The position numbers and the translations under genes are program-made. A stretch of DNA of 5,704 nucleotides from Pseudomonadota bacterium (GTDB lineage Bacteria; Pseudomonadota; Alphaproteobacteria; Rhizobiales; Xanthobacteraceae), in contig CAUJKG010000207.1 of the NCBI GenBank assembly GCA_963205465.1, positions 1-5,704 on the forward strand, written 5' to 3'. Below the pieces are notes generated by a model. It searched no databases and had not been told where the DNA came from. It saw only the letters and a program-made list of their open reading frames with translations. This document shows, piece after piece, positions 1 through 5,704 of the stretch (position 1 is its first letter; the number at the start of each line of letters is the position of its first letter).

Positions 1-1
1 G

Positions 2-1096
2 AAGAAGGTGCTTTCCTCGATGCGCTCGGGCGAGACGACCGTGGTCGTCAATACGCACGAGACGCTGCCGGGTGATTTCACCCGCAATGCCGATTTCTCT
101 TTGCCGACCGAGCGCCTGAAGCGCGAAATCGCGAAGGCGGCCGACGCCGACCATGCGCATTTCGTCGACGCGACGAAGTTGTCTGCTGCGCTGTTCGGCT
201 CGTCGGTAACGCAGAATATGTTCCTGGTCGGCTTTGCCTGGCAGCTCGGCGGATTGCCGATCGGACATGATGCGATCTTCCGCGCGATCGAGTTGAACGG
301 TGAATCCGTTGAGATGAACCAGCAGGCGTTCGAGTGGGGCCGCCGGGCCGCCGTCGATCCGCAGTCGGTTGCCGGCCTCGCCAAGCCCGCGGAAGTGTCG
401 ACCGATGCGCGCAGCCTTTCCGAGACGCTTGAAGAGGTCATTGCGCGGCGCGAGCGCTTCCTCGCCGACTATCAGAACCCGGCTTACGCGAAGCGCTATC
501 GCGATCTGGTCGAAGAAACGCGGAACACCGAAGGGAAGGCCATGCCGGGGCAGACCGGCCTGACGGATGCGGTCGCGCGCTATCTCTTCAAGCTGATGGC
601 TTACAAGGACGAATATGAAGTCGCGCGGCTCTATACGAACGGGGCCTTTGCCGAGCAGTTGAAGGCGACCTTCGACGGCGATCTGAAGCAGAAGGTTTAT
701 CTGGCGCCGCCGCTGTTTTCGCGCATCGACCCCAATTCCGGCCGGCCGAAAAAGATCGAGTTCGGCGGCTGGATGTTCAAAGCCTTCGGTGTGCTTGCGA
801 AGTTCAAATTCCTGCGCGGCACAGCGTTCGACATCTTCGGCTATTCGGAGGAGCGCAAGACCGAGCGGAGGCTGGTCGAGGAGTATCGTGCGCTTGTCCG
901 ACAACTCAACAAGACGCTGAACGCCAACAATCATGCGGTGGCCGTGGCGCTTGCCGCGCTCCCTGAAAAAATCCGCGGGTTCGGTCCGGTGAAAGCGGCG
1001 AGCCTCGTCAAGGTGGAGGCGGAGAAAAAGGCATTGCTTGCCCGCTTTGAAGCGGCGACTGCGACAGCGGCACCTGTTCAGGCGGCGGCGGAGTAG
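2..1096 (+). CDS. Indolepyruvate ferredoxin oxidoreductase, fused type, C-terminal part (5' end outside window)
   Basis: Family role: thiamine-diphosphate enzyme that oxidatively decarboxylates aryl-pyruvates (indole-, phenyl-, hydroxyphenylpyruvate) with CoA and ferredoxin to aryl-acetyl-CoA, in the cytoplasm. The frame is open to the left edge, since the codons before the GTG at 8 are also sense, so that GTG is not a start. About 364 codons are visible of a protein usually near 1,150 residues. The first ~120 residues resemble the end of the pyruvate/ketoisovalerate oxidoreductase gamma domain (SSVTQNMFLVGFAWQLGGLP at about 205-264). The rest matches the C-terminal domain of fused alphaproteobacterial enzymes (DUF6537), with the hallmarks YKDEYEVARLY at 602-634 and LPEKIRGFG at 959-985. 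An Ala-rich tail precedes TAG. The visible part contains no cysteine, so it holds no Fe-S cluster. The next gene starts 14 bp downstream, so cotranscription is plausible. Family call is confident; the exact aryl-pyruvate substrate is not known. Confidence 0.88.
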   Translation, partial: KKVLSSMRSGETTVVVNTHETLPGDFTRNADFSLPTERLKREIAKAADADHAHFVDATKLSAALFGSSVTQNMFLVGFAWQLGGLPIGHDAIFRAIELNGESVEMNQQAFEWGRRAAVDPQSVAGLAKPAEVSTDARSLSETLEEVIARRERFLADYQNPAYAKRYRDLVEETRNTEGKAMPGQTGLTDAVARYLFKLMAYKDEYEVARLYTNGAFAEQLKATFDGDLKQKVYLAPPLFSRIDPNSGRPKKIEFGGWMFKAFGVLAKFKFLRGTAFDIFGYSEERKTERRLVEEYRALVRQLNKTLNANNHAVAVALAALPEKIRGFGPVKAASLVKVEAEKKALLARFEAATATAAPVQAAAE

Positions 1097-1110
1097 TTTA
1101 TCTTTGCCTG

Positions 1111-1785
1111 ATGATTACGGCTGAAAGACTTCGCGAGATCGCATTCTGGTCTGCGGAACTGACTGAAGAAGAGATCGAGCGCACCCGCCGGGGCATCACC
1201 GAGAAGGCTTTCGCCAAAGGCGCCTATATTTGTCACAAGGGCGACAAGCTCGATTCCTGGACCGGCGTGATTTCCGGCCTGGTCCGTCTCGGCACGGTTT
1301 CGCAAAAAGGAAAAACCGTCACGCTTGCGGGCATGCGCTCGGGCGGATGGTTCGGCGAGGGTTCGGTTCTGAAGAAAGAGCCGCGTCAATACGACCTTGT
1401 CGCGCTCCGCGATGTGAAACTTGCGATGATGGGATCGGCCACGTTCTTCTGGCTGTTCGAGAACAGTGTCGGCTTCAACCGTTTTCTCGTGAAGCAGTTC
1501 AACGAGCGTATCGGTCAATTTATCGCATTGGTCGAGTTCGACCGCTCGCTGGATGCGACCGGCAGGGTCGCCCGTAATATCGCCTGGCTTTGCAATCCGG
1601 TGCTGGTGCCGAAGGCCGATAGTCATCTTGATATTACGCAGGAAGAAATCGGCCTGATCTCCGGCGTATCGCGGCAGGCCGTCAATGGCGCGTTAAAGGC
1701 GCTGGAACAGAAGAAGTTTCTCCGCGTCGGGCATGGCGGTATCACCATCCTCGATCTTGAAGCGCTCAGCCGTTACGAAGATTGA
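1111..1785 (+). CDS. Crp/Fnr-family transcriptional regulator
   Basis: DNA-binding regulator of 224 aa, the usual family length. Residues ~30-120 form the cyclic-nucleotide-binding-like beta barrel, with a phosphate-cassette-like stretch at 80-97 (WFGEG...PRQYD) that keeps Gly82, Glu83 and Arg92. Residues ~120-150 are the long dimerisation helix. Residues ~174-200 are the winged helix-turn-helix (DITQEEIGLISGVSRQAV), followed by the wing (FLRVGHGGITILD). There are only two cysteines (41 and 161), so this is not an Fe-S FNR. The residues after Arg92 are Q-Y rather than the S/T-A of cAMP-binding CRP, so the ligand is uncertain. The ATG at 1111 gives a full-length N-terminus, but the spacer has no good Shine-Dalgarno; GGAG at 1090-1093 is rather distant. 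It may be translated from the upstream transcript. Likely targets are the downstream ligase-transporter operon, the oxidoreductase operon, or both (inference from position). Confidence 0.9.
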   Translation: MITAERLREIAFWSAELTEEEIERTRRGITEKAFAKGAYICHKGDKLDSWTGVISGLVRLGTVSQKGKTVTLAGMRSGGWFGEGSVLKKEPRQYDLVALRDVKLAMMGSATFFWLFENSVGFNRFLVKQFNERIGQFIALVEFDRSLDATGRVARNIAWLCNPVLVPKADSHLDITQEEIGLISGVSRQAVNGALKALEQKKFLRVGHGGITILDLEALSRYED

Positions 1786-1805
1786 GTACGAAAATCAAAC
1801 GCGCG

Positions 1806-1824
1806 TCTTTTGCAGTGCAAAAGA
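1806..1824. promoter_or_regulatory. Perfect 19-bp odd palindrome, probable operator
   Basis: The arms TCTTTTGCA (1806-1814) and TGCAAAAGA (1816-1824) are perfect reverse complements around a single G at 1815. A 1-nt loop cannot form a normal RNA hairpin, so this reads as a site for a dimeric DNA-binding protein rather than a terminator. It lies 20 bp after the regulator stop codon and upstream of the ligase operon. It is neither a CRP (TGTGA) nor an FNR/FixK (TTGAT) half-site. Candidate binders are the adjacent Crp/Fnr protein or a PhaR-like regulator, since the core TGC-AGT-GCA is TGC-N3-GCA. That a site is here is well supported; the binder is not known. Confidence 0.65.
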
Positions 1825-1844
1825 AATAAACCTGACGCGGCATG

Positions 1845-1850
1845 TATAGC
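1845..1850 (+). promoter_or_regulatory. Possible -10 element (TATAGC) of the ligase-transporter operon
   Basis: The hexamer TATAGC shares the first four bases of TATAAT but lacks the strongly conserved final T. At 17-bp spacing the -35 position (1822-1827, AGAAAT) has no consensus and overlaps the right arm of the palindrome, as expected of an activator-dependent promoter. A start near 1857 would leave a leader of about 150 nt. This is a guess based on position and partial match. Confidence 0.3.
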
Positions 1851-1888
1851 CAATCCCGCCCCGCTTTGTCTGTCAAGTGAAGCATTGT

Positions 1889-1911
1889 GAGCGGACGATT
1901 TTCGTCCACTC
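1889..1911. repeat. Inverted repeat / potential hairpin in the leader region
   Basis: GAGCGGACGA (1889-1898) and TCGTCCACTC (1902-1911) pair over 9 of 10 positions (one C-A mismatch) around a TTT loop; the inner six pairs, GGACGA/TCGTCC, are perfect. No T-run follows, so it is not a standard intrinsic terminator for the upstream regulator gene. It could be an RNA leader hairpin or a second operator. Its centre is 85 bp from the centre of the palindrome at 1815. Confidence 0.45.
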
Positions 1912-1969
1912 TGCTACGCTTGGAAAACATGACGATACGGGCAATCTGCCAAGGCCGTTAAGAAACTGA

Positions 1970-1984
1970 GCGCGGAAAACGCGC
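1970..1984 (+). repeat. Small GC hairpin just upstream of the ligase ribosome binding site
   Basis: GCGCG (1970-1974) pairs with CGCGC (1980-1984) around GAAAA. It ends 9 nt before the Shine-Dalgarno. Its likely effect, if any, is on leader RNA folding or stability. Short GC-rich stems arise easily by chance in this genome. Confidence 0.3.
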
Positions 1985-1993
1985 CGGGTGTCC

Positions 1994-2003
1994 GGGGAGA
2001 GAG
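1994..2003 (+). promoter_or_regulatory. Strong Shine-Dalgarno deciding the ligase start
   Basis: The purine run GGGGAGAGAG ends 3 nt before the ATG at 2007, and its GGGGAG core is 7 nt away. It fixes this ATG as the start of the ligase and is the strongest ribosome binding site in the window. Confidence 0.75.
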
Positions 2004-2006
2004 TGC

Positions 2007-3986
2007 ATGGCGCAAAACGCAGCCGACAAAGGCGTCGATACCTTCCCGAAATTCCTTCTCGTCAACGCGAAGGTGCGCGGGGACCGGCCTGCCATTCGCG
2101 AGAAAGATCTCGGCATCTGGCAAGCCTGGACCTGGGCACAGGTGAAGGAAGAAGTGAAAGCCTTTGCGCTCGGCCTGAAAGAACTTGGCATCGAGCGCGG
2201 CGATAAAGTTGCCATCGTCGGCGCGAACAAGCCGCGGCTTTATTGGGCGATGGCTGCCACGCAATCGATCGGCGGCATTCCCGTGCCGGTCTATCAGGAT
2301 GCGGTCGCCGACGAGATGGCCTTCGTGCTCCAGCATGCCGGCGCGAAGGTCGCGGTCGTCGAAAATCAGGAGCAGGTCGACAAGGTTCTTTCGATCTCCG
2401 ACCAGCTGCCTTCCATCATGCACGTGGTTTACGACGATCCGCGCGGGCTTCGCGATTACGACCACACGCGATTGAAGTGGATCAACGAGATCCAGGATCT
2501 CGGCCGCAAGGCGATGGAATCGAAATATTCCGGCGATGCCTGGGAAAAGATGATCGCGGAGGGGAAGGGATCCGACATCGCGGTCATTCTTTATACCTCG
2601 GGTACGACTGGCAAACCGAAAGGTGTGATGCTGACCTATGATGCGGTCGTCATCAGTTCGCAGAACGCCAACGCCTTCGACAATCTCACCGAGAAGGAAG
2701 AGGTCATCGCCTATCTGCCCATGGCGTGGGTCGGCGATCACATCTTCTCTTACGCGCAGTCTTACGTCGCCGGTTATACGGTGAATTGTCCGGAGAGCCC
2801 GGAAACCATTATCGAGGACCGCCGCGAGATCGGCACGAGCTATGCCTTTGCGCCGCCGCGCGTTTACGAAAACCTGCTCACGCTGACCATGGTGCGCATG
2901 GAAGATGCAGGACCGCTGAAGCGGCGCATGTTCCATTATTTTCTCAAGCACGCGCGCAAGTGGGGCGAGAAAATCCTCAACAAGGAGCCGGTGCCGCTCG
3001 GCGCGCGGTTCATCTACTGGCTCGGCGAAATCCTCGTCTATGGCCCGATGAAGAACCGATATGGCTTCACCAATGTGCGCGTGGCCTATACCGCAGGCGA
3101 GGCGATCGGCCCGGAAATCTTTCGTTACTATCGCTCGCTCGGGGTAAACCTGAAGCAGCTCTATGGCCAGACCGAAGCGGCGGTGTACATCACCGCGCAG
3201 CCGGACGGCGAAATCTATGCCGACACGGTCGGCAAGCCCTCGCCGGACGTCGAAATCAAGATCGAACCGAACGGGGAAGTCCTGTTCCGCTCGCCGGGTG
3301 TTTTCGTCGGCTACTACAAAGACCCGGAAAAGACCGCAGAAGCGAAAACCCCGGACGGCTGGGTGAAGAGCGGGGACGCCGGCTTCTTCGATCCTAAGAC
3401 CGGACACCTGAAAATCATCGACCGCGCCAAGGACGTCGGCAAGCTCAATGACGGCACGTTGTTCGCGCCGAAATACATCGAGAATAAGCTCAAGTTCTAT
3501 CCGAACATCAAGGAAGCGGTCGCATTCGGCGACGGGCGCGATTACGTCACGGTCATGCTCAACATCGATCTGGTATCGGTCGGTTCCTGGGCCGAGCGCA
3601 ACAACGTGATTTATGGCTCCTATCAGGAGCTTGCGGCCCATCCGCGTGTCTATCAGATGCTCGGCGAGCACGTTGCCGAGGTGAACAAGTCGCTTTCGGA
3701 AGAAGGGCCGATGGCCGGCGCGCAGATCAAGCGCTTCCTGATCCTGCACAAAGAGCTCGATGCCGACGACGGCGAACTGACCCGTACGCTGAAAGTCCGC
3801 CGCGGCTTTATCGCCGAGCGTTACGCCCCGCTTGCAGAAGGTCTCTACAACGGCGCGAAAGAAGTCGACATCACCACCGAACTCACCTTCGAGGACGGAC
3901 GCAAGGGCATGATCTCGGCGCGCGTGAAGATCGAAGACATGAAAACCTTTCCGCCCGCAGCGGCACCGATGGACCAAGCCGCATGA
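2007..3986 (+). CDS. AMP-forming acyl-CoA ligase, long-chain fatty acyl-CoA synthetase type
   Basis: Activates a carboxylic acid with ATP to an acyl-adenylate, then to the CoA thioester; cytoplasmic or membrane-associated. The 659 aa are within the family range. Visible motifs in order: ATP loop YTSGTTGKPKG at 196-206; LPMAWVGDH at 237-245; YGQTE at 386-390; SGDAG at 455-459; hinge region DRAKDVGKL at 472-480; FAPKYIENKL at 486-495; and a C-terminal TRTLKVRR at 592-599 whose Lys596 is the probable catalytic lysine. A ~45-residue tail follows. The hinge and lysine regions differ from the classic PKTxSGK pattern but fit the long-chain/bubblegum-like branch. The last base pairs overlap the start of the LivG-type gene (ATGA), so the two are probably translationally coupled. 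Leading a LIV-type transporter operon suggests that it activates the imported acid. Substrate (fatty, aryl-alkanoic or other acid) cannot be read from sequence alone. Confidence 0.92.
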   Translation: MAQNAADKGVDTFPKFLLVNAKVRGDRPAIREKDLGIWQAWTWAQVKEEVKAFALGLKELGIERGDKVAIVGANKPRLYWAMAATQSIGGIPVPVYQDAVADEMAFVLQHAGAKVAVVENQEQVDKVLSISDQLPSIMHVVYDDPRGLRDYDHTRLKWINEIQDLGRKAMESKYSGDAWEKMIAEGKGSDIAVILYTSGTTGKPKGVMLTYDAVVISSQNANAFDNLTEKEEVIAYLPMAWVGDHIFSYAQSYVAGYTVNCPESPETIIEDRREIGTSYAFAPPRVYENLLTLTMVRMEDAGPLKRRMFHYFLKHARKWGEKILNKEPVPLGARFIYWLGEILVYGPMKNRYGFTNVRVAYTAGEAIGPEIFRYYRSLGVNLKQLYGQTEAAVYITAQPDGEIYADTVGKPSPDVEIKIEPNGEVLFRSPGVFVGYYKDPEKTAEAKTPDGWVKSGDAGFFDPKTGHLKIIDRAKDVGKLNDGTLFAPKYIENKLKFYPNIKEAVAFGDGRDYVTVMLNIDLVSVGSWAERNNVIYGSYQELAAHPRVYQMLGEHVAEVNKSLSEEGPMAGAQIKRFLILHKELDADDGELTRTLKVRRGFIAERYAPLAEGLYNGAKEVDITTELTFEDGRKGMISARVKIEDMKTFPPAAAPMDQAA

Positions 3987-4783
3987 GAGCGCCCGACGAA
4001 AACAAGATCAAAGCCGGCGATACGCTGCTTTCGGTCGAGAACGTGTCGCTTTCCTTCGGCGGCGTGAAGGCGATTCGCGGCGTTTCGTTCGATATCAAGA
4101 AAGGCGAGATCCGCGCGATCATCGGTCCGAACGGCGCCGGCAAGACGTCGATGCTCAACGTCATCAACGGCTTCTATCATCCGCAGGAAGGCCAGATCAC
4201 CTTCAAGGGCGTGAAGCGCGCGAAGATGCGCCCGCATGTTGCCGCGACCGGCGGCATTGCCCGCACCTTCCAGAACGTTGCGCTGTTCAAGAGCATGAAC
4301 ACGCTCGACAACATCATGGCGGGCCGCTCGCTGAAGATGCATCGCAGCTTCTTCTGGCAATTGTTCCGCTACGGCCCGGCGGAGCGGGAGGAAATCGAGC
4401 ATCGCCGCGTGGTCGAAGAGATCATCGATTTCCTCGAAATCCAGCACATCCGCCGCGTGCCGGTCGGTAAGCTGCCTTACGGCCTGCAGAAACGGGTCGA
4501 ACTCGGCCGGGCGCTCGCGATGGAACCGGAGCTTTTGCTGCTCGATGAGCCGATGGCAGGCATGAACCTCGAAGAGAAAGAGGACATGTGCCGCTACATC
4601 ATCGACGTGAACAATCATTACGGCACCACGATCGCGTTGATCGAGCACGACATGGGCGTCGTGATGGATCTGGCGAACCGCGTGGTCGTGCTCGATTACG
4701 GCCAGAAGATCGCCGATGGCACGCCCGATGAGGTGAAAGCCAATCAGGCCGTGATCGACGCCTATCTCGGCGTGGCGCATTAA
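3983..4783 (+). CDS. livG: Branched-chain amino acid-type (HAAT) ABC transporter ATP-binding protein, LivG-like
   Basis: One of two ATPases that normally power a LIV/HAAT importer with permeases LivH and LivM and a periplasmic binding protein; on the cytoplasmic face of the inner membrane. In 266 aa the motifs are Walker A GPNGAGKT at 48-55, Q-loop Gln97 in RTFQN, signature LPYGLQKRVELGRAL at 164-178 (a LivG-branch variant of LSGGQ), Walker B LLLLDEP at 184-190, the D-loop region after it, and switch His222 in EHDM. The insertion at ~115-145 and the C-terminal YLG are typical of LivG rather than LivF. The start ATG overlaps the ligase stop by 4 bp, with only a weak GGA at 3971-3973, so coupling to ligase translation is likely. 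Liv naming follows homology; the neighbouring ligase points to a carboxylate substrate rather than leucine, isoleucine or valine. Confidence 0.93.
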   Translation: MRAPDENKIKAGDTLLSVENVSLSFGGVKAIRGVSFDIKKGEIRAIIGPNGAGKTSMLNVINGFYHPQEGQITFKGVKRAKMRPHVAATGGIARTFQNVALFKSMNTLDNIMAGRSLKMHRSFFWQLFRYGPAEREEIEHRRVVEEIIDFLEIQHIRRVPVGKLPYGLQKRVELGRALAMEPELLLLDEPMAGMNLEEKEDMCRYIIDVNNHYGTTIALIEHDMGVVMDLANRVVVLDYGQKIADGTPDEVKANQAVIDAYLGVAH

Positions 4784-4787
4784 GGGG
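4782..4787 (+). promoter_or_regulatory. Ribosome binding site of the LivH-type permease
   Basis: AAGGGG overlaps the TAA stop of the LivG-type gene and sits 6 nt before the ATG at 4794. It supports that start and tight co-translation of the two transporter genes. Confidence 0.6.
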
Positions 4788-4793
4788 ACGGGG

Positions 4794-5704
4794 ATGGAAA
4801 TTCTCTACAAGGTTCTGATCGATCCCTTCGTGCAGATGGGTGCAGCACCCGATCTCCTGGTGCAGACGCTCTGGGAGGGACTCGTCGCAGGCGTGCTCTA
4901 TTCGCTGATCGCGCTCGGCTTCGTGCTGATCTTCAAGGCGTCAGGCGTGTTCAATTTCGCGCAGGGCATCATGGTGGTGTTCGCGGCACTTGCGCTCGTG
5001 ACGCTGTACGAGAAGGGCGTGCCCGCTTTTGTCGCGCTGGGGCTCGCCGTACTGGTGATGTTCGTGCTGGCTTACGCCACCGAGCGCATCGTGCTGCGTC
5101 CGCTCGTGAACCAGCCGGACATCATTCTGTTCATGGCGACCTTCGGGCTCACATATTTCCTGATCGGGTTCGGCGAACTCATCTTCGGCGGCAATCCGAA
5201 GGTGATGATCGCGGACCAGCTCTATCTGCCGAAGGGGCCGATCGACTTTAAAATTCTCGGCGGTCTCGTCTCGATCCAGAAGATCGACGTTGCTGCTGCG
5301 GTGGTCGCGTCGCTGATGGTGGCGTCGCTTGCCTTCTTCTTCTCGAAGACCCGCATCGGCCGCGCGCTCCGCGCGGTGGCCGACAGCCACAAGGCGGCGC
5401 TCTCGGTCGGCATTTCGCTGAACCAGATCTGGGTCATCGTGTGGTTCGCGGCCGGTCTCGTCGCGCTCGCTACCGGCATCATGTGGGGCGCGCGCTCGGA
5501 AGTCTCTTTCGCGCTTCAGGTCGTGGCGCTGCGCGCGCTTCCCGTGCTGATCCTCGGCGGTTTCACCTCTATTCCCGGTGCGATCGTCGGCGGGCTGATC
5601 ATCGGGGTCGGTGAGAAACTGGGTGAATTCTATTGGGGTCCGTTGCTCGGTCGCGGCATCGAAACCTGGCTCGCATACATGATTGCGCTCGTCTTCCTGC
5701 TGTT
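4794..5704 (+). CDS. livH: Branched-chain amino acid-type ABC transporter permease, LivH-like (3' end outside window)
   Basis: Inner-membrane permease of a LIV/HAAT importer. The frame from ATG 4794 stays open to the window edge, giving 303 residues; the family pattern suggests only about 10-25 residues are missing. Hydrophobic segments lie at about 26-48, 52-72, 78-97, 108-131, 164-184, 211-231, 241-272 and 288-303. Recognisable family stretches are GLVAGVLYSLIALGF at 29-43, FNFAQGIM at 53-60, the cytoplasmic ATPase-contact loop SKTRIGRALRAVADS at 184-198, and LGGFTSIPGAIVGG at 254-267. The order ligase-LivG-LivH with 4-bp overlap and 10-bp gap shows one operon. LivM, LivF and the binding protein are expected downstream. 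No frame disruption is seen. Confidence 0.93.
   Translation, partial: MEILYKVLIDPFVQMGAAPDLLVQTLWEGLVAGVLYSLIALGFVLIFKASGVFNFAQGIMVVFAALALVTLYEKGVPAFVALGLAVLVMFVLAYATERIVLRPLVNQPDIILFMATFGLTYFLIGFGELIFGGNPKVMIADQLYLPKGPIDFKILGGLVSIQKIDVAAAVVASLMVASLAFFFSKTRIGRALRAVADSHKAALSVGISLNQIWVIVWFAAGLVALATGIMWGARSEVSFALQVVALRALPVLILGGFTSIPGAIVGGLIIGVGEKLGEFYWGPLLGRGIETWLAYMIALVFLL

Noticed and set aside
1078..1626. Minus-strand open frame over the regulator gene
   Set aside because: It lies antisense to a clear Crp/Fnr protein and shows no family signature of its own.
1806..1824. The palindrome as an intrinsic terminator of the regulator gene
   Set aside because: The 1-nt loop and AT-rich stem are unsuitable, and the following bases are A-rich, not a T-run, on the coding strand.
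1845..1876. Minus-strand promoter-like pair: TTGACA (complement of 1871-1876) with a TATA-like hexamer at 1845-1850
   Set aside because: The 20-bp spacing is too long, and no gene reads leftward from here; it would only produce antisense RNA to the regulator gene.
1886..1890. A TGTGA pentamer resembling a CRP half-site
   Set aside because: No matching TCACA lies at the required spacing, and the local regulator lacks two of the CRP residues that read TGTGA.
1929..1961. An 11-codon (including stop) reading frame in the ligase leader, encoding MTIRAICQGR
   Set aside because: Only a weak GGA lies 4 nt before the ATG, there is no run of a regulatory amino acid, and so short a frame is expected by chance. 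It deserves a look only if conserved in relatives.
1914..3977. A 687-codon open frame on the minus strand across the ligase gene
   Set aside because: The plus strand encodes an unmistakable ligase with all its core motifs in order. The antisense product shows no domain I recognise, and long antisense open frames are common where codons end in G/C.
3845..4780. A 311-codon minus-strand open frame across the LivG-type gene
   Set aside because: It mirrors a gene with intact Walker A, signature, Walker B and switch His; the antisense translation has a low-complexity His/Asp/Arg composition with no recognisable motif.
4941..5482. Two minus-strand open frames inside the permease gene
   Set aside because: The plus-strand frame from 4794 encodes a standard LivH-type membrane protein; the antisense products are hydrophilic or low-complexity mirror translations.

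Overview
The window suggests a GC-rich alphaproteobacterium, most likely of the Hyphomicrobiales (Bradyrhizobium / Rhodopseudomonas / Xanthobacteraceae type). This rests on G/C-ending codon use, the fused indolepyruvate oxidoreductase type, and the ligase-plus-LIV-transporter layout, which is common in that order. The genus is an inference. Every supported gene is on the + strand.

Layout: (1) positions 2-1096 hold the C-terminal third or so of a fused indolepyruvate ferredoxin oxidoreductase, cut by the left edge. (2) After only 14 bp comes a complete Crp/Fnr-family regulator (1111-1785). (3) A 221-bp intergenic region (1786-2006) carries a perfect 19-bp odd palindrome, a possible -10 element, two further inverted repeats and a strong Shine-Dalgarno. 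(4) A tight run follows: a 659-aa long-chain-type acyl-CoA ligase (2007-3986), a LivG-type ABC ATPase overlapping it by 4 bp (3983-4783), and a LivH-type permease 10 bp further on (from 4794), cut by the right edge. LivM, LivF and a periplasmic binding protein would be expected just beyond the window.

How the genes may work together (inference): the ABC transporter imports a carboxylate and the ligase, first in the operon, traps it as a CoA thioester. This arrangement is more typical of uptake of aromatic or fatty acids than of branched-chain amino acids. The neighbouring oxidoreductase makes aryl-acetyl-CoA from aryl-pyruvates, so both halves of the locus feed CoA thioesters into catabolism. 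The regulator lies between them and may control one or both.

The gene families are ordinary. The most interesting part is the 1786-2006 control region: the palindrome centre lies at about -42 relative to a start site predicted from the TATAGC hexamer, the position expected for a class II Crp/Fnr activator. Its TGC-N3-GCA core also resembles operators of the PhaR type. I found no RNA gene, mobile element, CRISPR array or clear intrinsic terminator.
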